A program made the translations under genes and the position numbers. Of a stretch of 38,247 nucleotides of DNA, positions 19,273 through 27,281 are shown one piece after another. The notes beneath the pieces are model-generated. The model was not told where the DNA came from and searched no databases. It saw only the letters and a list, made by a program, of their open reading frames with translations. The stretch is taken from assembly GCA_003645185.1 (NCBI GenBank), contig QNEL01000009.1:1-38247 (forward strand). The letters run 5' to 3'. Position 1 is the stretch's first letter. Each line of letters starts with the position of its first letter. Source of the stretch: Candidatus Parabeggiatoa sp. nov. 3. Lineage in GTDB: Bacteria > Pseudomonadota > Gammaproteobacteria > Beggiatoales > Beggiatoaceae.

Positions 19273-19743
19273 ATGAGTAAGAACGACAGTTCAATGACGG
19301 AGATTGTGATGAAAGAACAGAGACGATTTATCAGACACCCAACTGAAATACCAATAGAATTATTGCATAAGACTTGTTCGGTCAGTGAAAAAACCCGTTT
19401 GAATGACATAAGTTTAGGTGGATTAGCATTTAGTTCCAATCAAAATTGGCAACCGGGTACTATTATTGGCATCCGTATTCCATTAATCGATCCGGAATTT
19501 GAAACCACCGGTAAAGTTGTTTGGTGTCAAAAAAAAAATACACAGTTTGATGTAGGAGTTGAAATTACAAATGCTTATGACGCTTTCAAGGTACGCATGG
19601 TAGAGCAGATTTGTCAAATTGAAAAATATCGAAATCAGCTTAAACGGCAAGGGCGAAACTTAAGTAGTGAGGATGCGGCTACGGAGTGGATCAAATGCTA
19701 TGCAGCTGAATTTCCGTCATTGGAAATGGGTAAAAAGCCTTAA
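19273..19743 (+). CDS. PilZ-domain protein
   Basis: MKEQRRFIRHPTEIPIELLH...LNDISLGGLAFSSNQNWQPGTIIGIRI. Confidence 0.85.
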   Translation: MSKNDSSMTEIVMKEQRRFIRHPTEIPIELLHKTCSVSEKTRLNDISLGGLAFSSNQNWQPGTIIGIRIPLIDPEFETTGKVVWCQKKNTQFDVGVEITNAYDAFKVRMVEQICQIEKYRNQLKRQGRNLSSEDAATEWIKCYAAEFPSLEMGKKP

Positions 19744-19974
19744 GGTTTTGCCTCGTTCCCAAATGACGGCACTGGGATCGCCCTCATGGGATTGATTCAA
19801 ATGAGGGCTTTTAGGATTGCCCAAGCCAACTACTCCATCAACTGACTCCTTCTAAAAAATACGTTGATTTCGTTAATTCGTTGTACGATAATTTTAAAAA
19901 TAAATATTTTAGTTGGAGTCTAATCAACGCCAAGGTTTTTTTTGGAAACCAGGGCGAACACGCAAGGGCAGCCC

Positions 19975-21081
19975 CTACTGCCCTAAATACGCTGCGCTCC
20001 TTATTTCGCCATTGCGGATTTTCTCAACAATGAATTCTGCCCCATCATCAATTTCCAAACCGTGTTTTTCAAACTCGCCCGTTTCGACACATTTCCAACA
20101 GATGGACTTTCTTTGCACGAAACGATAGGGACTCGGATCGTAAGCTAGGACGGCAAATTCCCGTTCTGTTGGTTGATGACAAGAGGCACAAGCAAAACCA
20201 AAAAAGGCATCACTATGATTTTGCCAACGTGACTTAGCCGGCGATAATGCCAGTCCCAATTTGTCATTCAAACACGATACCCGTTCTTTGGCTGTCATAT
20301 TACCCAAAGACTCGCCACATAACTCGTCTCCCCAATCTTGCAAACGGTGCCCCCACCATCGTGTCCAACCCTCACTAAAAATACCGGTGTACAGCACTTC
20401 ACCCGTTTTCAACAGTTCAAGTATGGCATCAACATCTTTTCCCGTTTTTGCCACACCGAGTTGGGCCAGCAGGTTATCTTTGTCCAACAACAACCCTTGT
20501 CTGTTTATGAGATAGCGCAAAATATCACGGGCAACTTGATGCGGTGCTTTGAGCTTGTCGAGTTCACGTATGGCTTGATAAGCCACTTCAACTTTTTCTG
20601 GTTGCGTCACGTCTAACAAGCTAACCCACCGTTCTGGCTCATTCCAATATTGAATCAGTTTTTTATAGCCCAAAACCAGCGATAAAATCTGATTCTGTGT
20701 GTTACCCTTAGCGAGGGTTTCTTTGCTAAAATGTGAATCAAATAAATCGTGGGCAGTCACATTTTCAAAGAAACGGCTGAGTTCATCTTGCTGAGAAACG
20801 AGAATAATGGGAAAATCTTCAGTGACGGTATCCATCACCGCATCACGCAGTAATTGTGCTAACGCGCCAGCTTTGTAAGACGATAGCGGTTTTTGTGGAT
20901 CCGCCAAACGATAATCCAATGCCACCAAGTCTGGCCGATGGGCCAGTATGTCTTGAGCGAGCATCATCAATTCTCTCGGTTTCTGAAAACTGATCTGAAG
21001 TCCATGCGATCCTGAAGTTGACATGAGTCCAGCAAACTGTTGAGCGCTGTCTTGATTGTCAATAAAAATACCTTGGTACAT
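19975..21081 (-). CDS. Receiver-like N-terminus plus C-terminal zinc-ribbon-like protein, function unknown
   Basis: DLVALDYRLADPQKPL, FPIILVSQQDELSRFF; C-terminal CASC...CWKC. Confidence 0.55.
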   Translation of the reverse strand: MYQGIFIDNQDSAQQFAGLMSTSGSHGLQISFQKPRELMMLAQDILAHRPDLVALDYRLADPQKPLSSYKAGALAQLLRDAVMDTVTEDFPIILVSQQDELSRFFENVTAHDLFDSHFSKETLAKGNTQNQILSLVLGYKKLIQYWNEPERWVSLLDVTQPEKVEVAYQAIRELDKLKAPHQVARDILRYLINRQGLLLDKDNLLAQLGVAKTGKDVDAILELLKTGEVLYTGIFSEGWTRWWGHRLQDWGDELCGESLGNMTAKERVSCLNDKLGLALSPAKSRWQNHSDAFFGFACASCHQPTEREFAVLAYDPSPYRFVQRKSICWKCVETGEFEKHGLEIDDGAEFIVEKIRNGEIRSAAYLGQ

Positions 21082-21422
21082 AGTGATAATCCTTTGATTT
21101 TATTTACATTGAGTACAACAGATTAATTGAGTACAGCTTATTACGAGGATAAACGAATTAGATTTTTCCCTAAATAAACATCAATCCTTGAAAATACTGA
21201 ATCAGCATCAATCATGATAATCAGCGCAATCTGCGTTCTATAGATTTTCAGAAAATTGGGCGAACACTGATGTTCGCCCCTACGAGTGCAATATAAGGGC
21301 GAACCTTTGTTATCGCCCTTTCAAATTTGAAAATCATTATCTGAATGTCTATATCACAAATTCATTCGTTTATCCCCGTCATTCGCTGTACTCATCGATC
21401 ATGATTTAATGAGGCAATTCAA

Positions 21423-22673
21423 ATGAACCCCATAACAAAAATCCATATTCAAGGCTTTAAATCCATTGTTGATCAAGCCTTTGAGCCGGGACAAATCAAT
21501 GTCTTAATTGGCGCGAATGGGAGTGGTAAAACCGCCCTTTTAGAAGCAATTGGCATGTTGAGCGCCGCCATGAATGGCAGAGTTGATAATAGTGCTTTGC
21601 AAGGGCGAGGGGTGCGTTTAGGAACGCCACAACTTTATAAATCAGCCTTTAAAGGGCATGAAGCTCAATCAATTCATTTATCTTTCCGGTGGCAGGATAA
21701 ACAGCGCAATGATAGCTTAGACTATTCTGTCACCTTAGAAAATGCGAATCAATCGCCTTCAGCTTGGTATTATCAAGCCGAAGATTTCCGTTTGAATGAT
21801 AAATTGATTATGCAACATCGCCCCTCTGAAGAAAGTCAAGCGTCTGAGGTGAATAACAGGAATCAAAAAGCAAGCGTTGATCTCGGAGTCAAGCATGGCA
21901 TTGGATTTGAGGCGATTTATCGTCGTGTAGAAAATAACCGCCTACAAGACTTTTTAGAGGCCCTGAAATCTTATGCGATTTATAGCCCAATGACTCCCGC
22001 ATTACGTGATTTAGTCACCGATATCACGCCACTCGAAACCGATTTTCCCATTAGTTTTTTTGGCAATCGACTAGCAGAAGCTATTGAAGATATCGTCGAT
22101 TTAGATCATGAAAAATACGGTCATTTAGATTTAGATGATGTACTGGATATGCTGGACTGGACTGATGAGATTGCAGCAGGTTCGGCTAATGCCCAAATTC
22201 TTTCTCCAGTCGTGCCGAGATTACAAAAAGTGATTCGTTTCAAGGATCGTTTTATGTCAGAAAAGAATAATGTGTTGACCGCTTATGATGCCAGTGAAGG
22301 CAGCCTTTATGTCTTATTTCTGTTGACGATAGCCATGCATCCTCATGCACCGCGCCTCTTTGCCGTCGAAAATTTTGATCAAGCCTTAAATCCGCGTTTA
22401 GCACGCGCAACGGCTGATTTATTTTGTCAAGCGATGTTTGCTAATCCCCGTCAACCAACCGCTTTTTTGACGACTCATAATCCTTTAGTGTTAGATGGTA
22501 TTGATATACTTGATGAAAGAGTGCGTTTATTTGCGATAGATCGTGATCCTAACGGCTATACCACGATAAACCGCGTGACAATCACAGAAGAATTATTAGA
22601 TAAAGGCAAACAAGGTTTGACACTCTCCGATTTATGGGTGATGGGATTATTAGGTGGTGTGCCAAGATTATGA
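21423..22673 (+). CDS. AAA (AAA_21/OLD-like) ATPase
   Basis: IQGFKSIVDQAFEPGQINVLIGANGSGKTALLEAIGML; LFAVENFDQALNP; AFLTTHNPLVLD. Confidence 0.9.
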   Translation: MNPITKIHIQGFKSIVDQAFEPGQINVLIGANGSGKTALLEAIGMLSAAMNGRVDNSALQGRGVRLGTPQLYKSAFKGHEAQSIHLSFRWQDKQRNDSLDYSVTLENANQSPSAWYYQAEDFRLNDKLIMQHRPSEESQASEVNNRNQKASVDLGVKHGIGFEAIYRRVENNRLQDFLEALKSYAIYSPMTPALRDLVTDITPLETDFPISFFGNRLAEAIEDIVDLDHEKYGHLDLDDVLDMLDWTDEIAAGSANAQILSPVVPRLQKVIRFKDRFMSEKNNVLTAYDASEGSLYVLFLLTIAMHPHAPRLFAVENFDQALNPRLARATADLFCQAMFANPRQPTAFLTTHNPLVLDGIDILDERVRLFAIDRDPNGYTTINRVTITEELLDKGKQGLTLSDLWVMGLLGGVPRL

Positions 22674-23364
22674 AAAGATTGAAGATTGGGATTGTTGCAG
22701 AAGGCCCGACTGACAGTTTGTTAATAGAATTATTAATCAACCAACTGCTTCAAACTGAACATCATTATCTTGAACTCCAACCTAAACAGTCCAAAACGGG
22801 TCATTCTGGTGATTTTGGTGTGTATGGTGGCGGTTGGAAAGGTGTACGTGCTTGGTGTCAGAGCTGTGAGGGTCAAAAACTCAAAGCGCATTTTCTTCAA
22901 TTGGACTTATTGATCATTCATATTGATGCTGACGTTGCATGTGGCGTGAGATTAATTGTGCCAAGCCTTGCCCTCCCGTTCAAGATACCTGCGAAGCACT
23001 GGCGCAATGTGTTATGACTTGGCTAGGTGAACCTGTGATTGATGAGAAATTAGTGTTCTGTATTCCGGCTGATAATACTGAAGCGTGGGTGCTGGCAGCA
23101 CACGATATTCAAACCGCTTATCATGATCCGCCTGATAAACCACTTGAGTGTGTGAATAAGCCGGATATGATTATCAGCAATCAACGCTATAAAAACCCTC
23201 GTCGTTTGTTAAAAAGAAAAGACGGTAAACCCAAAAAGACTCGGCGAGATTATCAACAATTGATACCAGTCGTATTAGACAACTGGGAAGACGTTAAACG
23301 TATTTGCAAACAAGCGGCACAATTTGAACAGGATTTGAAAGCCAAAGTAGGTGGCATCGAATGA
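22670..23364 (+). pseudogene. DUF4276/TOPRIM-like protein, frameshifted near 22935-22950
   Basis: MKRLKIGIVAEGPTDSLLIELLI...LIIHIDADVA; continues in another frame WREINCAKPCPPVQDTCEALAQCVMTWLGEPVIDEKLVFCIPADNTEAWVLAA; ATGA overlap with ATPase. Confidence 0.75.
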
Positions 23365-23639
23365 GTAGAAAGCCTTTCCCATTCTATTACTCTTAAAGAT
23401 TTTTGTGTAAATGAGTTATTTTTCACAGTTCATCTCGTAGGGTGGGATCGCTGTCGCCATGATTTTTGTTCCTTGCCCATCTCTTCCCGCCCGCTTGCCC
23501 ACCATGTAGCAGCCTCCTTTCCTTAAGTACTGAACCATAAATTTTCAGGTATTTTAATTAAAAGAAACAACCAAGAAGATGGGCAACCACAAGGGATTGC
23601 CCCTACGGGCGGTTCGTAGGGGCAATCCCTTGTGGTTGC

Positions 23640-23785
23640 CCCTTGAATTTATTTTGCGGCCTTTTGGGAATGCAAAATTTATTTTGCGGCCTTTTGGGAG
23701 TGCAAAATTTATTTTACGGCCTTTTGGGAGTGCAAAATTTATTTTGCGGCCCTCTTTTCGTTCCAAATTTATTTTGCGGTTAGAT
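23640..23785. repeat. Tandem 30-bp repeats (TTTATTTTGCGGCCTTTTGGGARTGCAAAA)n
   Basis: at least 3 consecutive copies. Confidence 0.9.
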
Positions 23786-23899
23786 TTGTTGGGTATGAGT
23801 GTACTGTATTCAATCGGAAAACGCTATTAAATAACCTCGTAGTAGGGTAGCGGGCGCCATGATTTTTGTTCCTTGCTCATCTCTTCCCGCCCGCTTGCC

Positions 23900-24172
23900 C
23901 ACCATTCTGCTGCGAGTCTTAATTCAATATAAGTTGCCTCAGCCAGCGTTAATTCTAAAAACTCATTAACCGTACCTATTTTCCAAGCTTTTGAGGCGAG
24001 TTTTGCTTGTTTGTCTTTATCCCTCTTTTTAAAGGCTTAACATGAGAACTTTAATATCCTCTTGTCATTCTTCAAGGGTTTCACCTTGACTAAAAACACC
24101 AGGTACATCTTTAAGATGCCCGACATACCAATTGTCTTCTATCCAATATTCCAGACGAAAATCTATTAACAT
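23900..24172 (-). pseudogene. Remnants of TA-type genes: HicB-like fragment (24065-24172) with premature stop and an HTH-antitoxin-like fragment
   Basis: MLIDFRLEYWIEDNWYVGHLKDVPGVFSQGETLEE*QEDIKVLM; downstream KLASKAWKIGTVNEFLELTLAEATYIELRLAAE. Confidence 0.55.
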
Positions 24173-24519
24173 GTTGTGGTTCCTTTTTTAATTGAGTACA
24201 GCGAAACTGCGTTCAGCGAAGCTAATTACTGGGATAAACGAATGTTAAGGCATAACCATAACCGTCTTGAAAATGCTGAGCCATTTCAGCAGCAGTGAAG
24301 GTAAAATGTGCTTTCAATAAATCAACGGCCTTTTTGGTATTCGTAACGCTGGCCAAATAGTCTACGATGGCACTGTTGAGTAGCGTCGATAGGGCCTGGC
24401 GGAAAAGGGTTGTTGACATATTTACAATATTTTTTGTATGGTATTTTTTGAATTATTTTTTCAACACAGAGTGTCACAGAGTATAAAATTTCGGTAAACA
24501 CGTTTTCCCAGCTACTCGA

Positions 24520-25101
24520 CTAAACACTCGCTTTTGCCGGATCATAAAAAGGAATCGCTTCTTCTCTTAAAACATTCTGAAATTTTTTGTCGGAAGTCAC
24601 CAGTGTTAAATCTAGCCCTTGGACTTCTCTAGCAACAAGGAGAGTGCCAGCTATCAAAGCATCGTGTGAACGAAAGTCATAACTGGCGGCATATTTCATC
24701 AAAAGTTGTCTGCCTTTTTCTATGGTAGCACTTTCTAATTTCAAAATAGTCGCTTGAATATCACCTCGTTGTGCTTCTATATCAGAAATTAATTTCTGCA
24801 TCTCTCGGAATACTTTTGGCTTCAATTTCTTAAAACTAGGCGATATCCAAGTGTTTGAACATTTTGTCATTTGACTCCCTTCGATAATTTGCCGTTCACA
24901 TTGATGATGTTGTGGTTGAGAGGGTTGTCTACGACGCTTTCCTAACACCGAATGGATTTCCAAAGAGGTGATTTCAGAAATGTAAAAGGATATCATTGTG
25001 CCAACTCGTATTTTTTGCATCAGATGAGTATAGGATACCGATTGTTCTGGCTCAAAGAGAAGATAATAAGTATCTGTATCCAGTAAAAATAATGCGGGCA
25101 T
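24520..25101 (-). CDS. PIN-domain protein
   Basis: FLLDTDTYYLLFE, ISEITSLEIHSVL, RSHDALIAGTLLVA, LTLVTSDKKFQNVL. Confidence 0.8.
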   Translation of the reverse strand: MPALFLLDTDTYYLLFEPEQSVSYTHLMQKIRVGTMISFYISEITSLEIHSVLGKRRRQPSQPQHHQCERQIIEGSQMTKCSNTWISPSFKKLKPKVFREMQKLISDIEAQRGDIQATILKLESATIEKGRQLLMKYAASYDFRSHDALIAGTLLVAREVQGLDLTLVTSDKKFQNVLREEAIPFYDPAKASV

Positions 25102-25103
25102 TT

Positions 25104-25556
25104 TCAGGGTTCCTCATGCAGATGGTTATCACGGAACAGGCCTTTGGGAAGTGCCTCAAGTAAATGAGAACGCTCTGCTGTTGAAAAAGGTGCTAATTTA
25201 GCTTTCACCTTTTCTACTATCTCCCATAAATCCGTATCGACACCCTTATTGATATATCCTTCCACGCCTATTTCGATCAAATTTTTCATCACAGTTGCGT
25301 TCATTTCTACGCTATAGATAATGACTCGGATATACGGTGCTATGCTTCTCATGTTTTCAAGTAATGCGTCGCCATGAATGTCTGGTAGTTTGATATCCAA
25401 GATAATCAGATCGAACCTTTCCTTTTTCACCTGCTCCAATGCTGAATTGCCCTCTTTTGCCCAAACAACATCAATACCTTCATATTCCATGGCTTTTATA
25501 AGCATTTTACCCGTCTTCTCTTCATCTTCTATGAGTAAGACTTTGTTTTTGTTCAT
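25104..25556 (-). CDS. CheY-like receiver-domain response regulator
   Basis: MNKNKVLLIEDEEKTGKMLIKAMEYEGIDVVWAKEGNSALEQVKKERFDLIILDIKLPDIHGDALL; start ATG at 25556. Confidence 0.92.
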   Translation of the reverse strand: MNKNKVLLIEDEEKTGKMLIKAMEYEGIDVVWAKEGNSALEQVKKERFDLIILDIKLPDIHGDALLENMRSIAPYIRVIIYSVEMNATVMKNLIEIGVEGYINKGVDTDLWEIVEKVKAKLAPFSTAERSHLLEALPKGLFRDNHLHEEP

Positions 25557-25924
25557 TAATTCAACCTCGCTTTCACCTGTTCTACAGTATGCCATAAATC
25601 GGCATCCGCACCCTTAGTAATATAACCGTCTATGCCTATATTGATCAGTTTTTTCATCACTGCTGCTTCTTGGTAATTGCTATAAACCATTACTTCTACA
25701 TAGCGATCTACGCTTCTAATGCCTTCAAGCACTTCTACTCCCGATATTTCGGGTAATTTGATATCCAATATAATGATATCGAATTTTCCCTTTTCCATTT
25801 TATCCAATGCCGATTTCCCCTCTTTTGCCCAGATCACCTCAATGCCTTCAGATTCCAAGGCTTGTTTCAGCATTTCTCCCGTTTTGGGTTCGTCTTCAAC
25901 CAATAAAATGGTGTTTTTTATCAT
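25556..25924 (-). CDS. CheY-like receiver-domain response regulator (paralog)
   Basis: MIKNTILLVEDEPKTGEMLKQALESEGIEVIWAKEGKSALDKMEKGKFDIIILDIKLPEISG. Confidence 0.93.
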   Translation of the reverse strand: MIKNTILLVEDEPKTGEMLKQALESEGIEVIWAKEGKSALDKMEKGKFDIIILDIKLPEISGVEVLEGIRSVDRYVEVMVYSNYQEAAVMKKLINIGIDGYITKGADADLWHTVEQVKARLN

Positions 25925-26751
25925 AAGGTTTCCTTTGTTTCAGATTGATTTTTAGGCATGGATATCAAAAAACGAGCGCCTTCCTGATATTGAGTATCTA
26001 AACTAATTTGGCCGCCTTGCATTTTCAAAATATTCCAGACAATAAACAACCCAAGTCCCTCGCCTTTGTCCGGTAATTTGCTTGTGAAAAAAGGCTCAAA
26101 AATTTTATGCTGATGTTTCGCTGAAATGCCAATGCCGGTATCTTTGAAAATGATGTTGATTTCATCGTCTTTTCCCGTCACTTGAATATTGATTTGATTA
26201 TCCTCTTGTTGTTTTTTTTCAGCAATGGCATCAATGGCATTAAATAACAGGTTACTGATCAATTGTTCAAATTTTACCGCATCACCTACCATATAGATGG
26301 GTGTTGAGGGTGAAATTTTGACTTGAATTTTGAAATGCTGTAAACGTATATTTTCAGCTTTCACTCGGTTTTGAATAATAGTCATTAAATTGTATGGTTC
26401 AATAATACTTTGACTAGAGGTTAATGGAGCCAGCCTTTTTATGAGTTTACCCATACGTTCTGTTTCTTCAAGTATGGAGTCAAAAATCTTGAAAACGAGA
26501 TCGAGATTCATCGTTTTCTCAAATAATTTTCTATAATATTGAACTGTGTAGCGAATATTGGTAATGGGTTGTCCCAGTTCATGTGAAATACCTAGCGTCA
26601 AATCACTGAGCGCGGCTTTTTGTTTTTGATGTTCTAATTCTGAATATAAGGTTTTTATTAAAGCAACAGCTTCGGCAAAATTTTCGGAGTGCTTTATCTG
26701 AAAAATTTTGGCCTCTATTTCTTGAGGAGATAGGTTTTCAAGTTTGTTCAT
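25921..26751 (-). CDS. Sensor histidine kinase
   Basis: LGISHELGQPITNIRYTVQYY (H-box), LISNLLFNAIDA (N-box), FKDTGIGIS, FEPFFTSKLPDKGEGLGLFIVWNI (G-boxes). Confidence 0.93.
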   Translation of the reverse strand: MNKLENLSPQEIEAKIFQIKHSENFAEAVALIKTLYSELEHQKQKAALSDLTLGISHELGQPITNIRYTVQYYRKLFEKTMNLDLVFKIFDSILEETERMGKLIKRLAPLTSSQSIIEPYNLMTIIQNRVKAENIRLQHFKIQVKISPSTPIYMVGDAVKFEQLISNLLFNAIDAIAEKKQQEDNQINIQVTGKDDEINIIFKDTGIGISAKHQHKIFEPFFTSKLPDKGEGLGLFIVWNILKMQGGQISLDTQYQEGARFLISMPKNQSETKETL

Positions 26752-26784
26752 TATAGTTTATAGCATTTTTAGATTAGGTTAAAT

Positions 26785-26890
26785 ACAAAAAAGCTTGCCA
26801 AGGCAAGTTTCGTTCCAAATTTATTTTGCAAGTGGAGTGCAAAATTTATTTTGCCAAGGCAAGTTTCGTTCCAAATTTATTTTGCATGCA
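26785..26890. repeat. GCAAAATTTATTTTGC repeats with CTTGCCAAGGCAAG palindromes
   Basis: read directly. Confidence 0.8.
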
Positions 26891-27000
26891 TCACGATGAT
26901 ACGATGATGGTGGGCAAGCAAGAAATCCGTTTATTTCGTTAATCCGCTGTACTATTTATTAATTCATTAATAAAAATAGCATAGTTAATTAAAAAAACAT

Positions 27001-27014
27001 TTGATATATATCAA
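27001..27014. promoter_or_regulatory. FNR/CRP-family box TTGATATATATCAA
   Basis: exact match to TTGAT-N4-ATCAA upstream of nrdD. Confidence 0.7.
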
Positions 27015-27025
27015 TTGAGTCTATA

Positions 27026-27060
27026 GGCCTAGATTATTAAAGGGGTTAGGCCGTTTTTTT
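27026..27060 (+). other. Conserved hairpin GGCCTA-GATTATTAAAGGGGT-TAGGCC followed by T-run (terminator-like)
   Basis: covaries with 19016-19042; followed by GTTTTTTTT. Confidence 0.6.
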
Positions 27061-27144
27061 TGTACTCTTTTGATTTCAAATCATTTTTTTTAAATGCTTT
27101 TAATATCAATCGTTTAGACGAAAAACTGCTTTAAAAAATTTTTT

Positions 27145-27158
27145 CTGATATAAATCAT
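27145..27158. promoter_or_regulatory. Second FNR-like box CTGATATAAATCAT
   Basis: core TGAT-N4-ATCA upstream of nrdD. Confidence 0.45.
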
Positions 27159-27281
27159 AAACATTCGCCATAATAACGATTTTATTTTTAGGTGAATCCT
27201 CTCATAAAATATGTCGTTTTTTCAACGGGTTTCCGCAATGCCCGTTCATAAGTCTTTGATAGTATTCAGGTTGACAAAAAA

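Noticed and set aside
23554-23830. ORFs on both strands with repetitive peptides (KFILRPFG, GRKINFALPK)
   Set aside because: Open frames on both strands arise from 30-bp tandem repeats; no coding evidence
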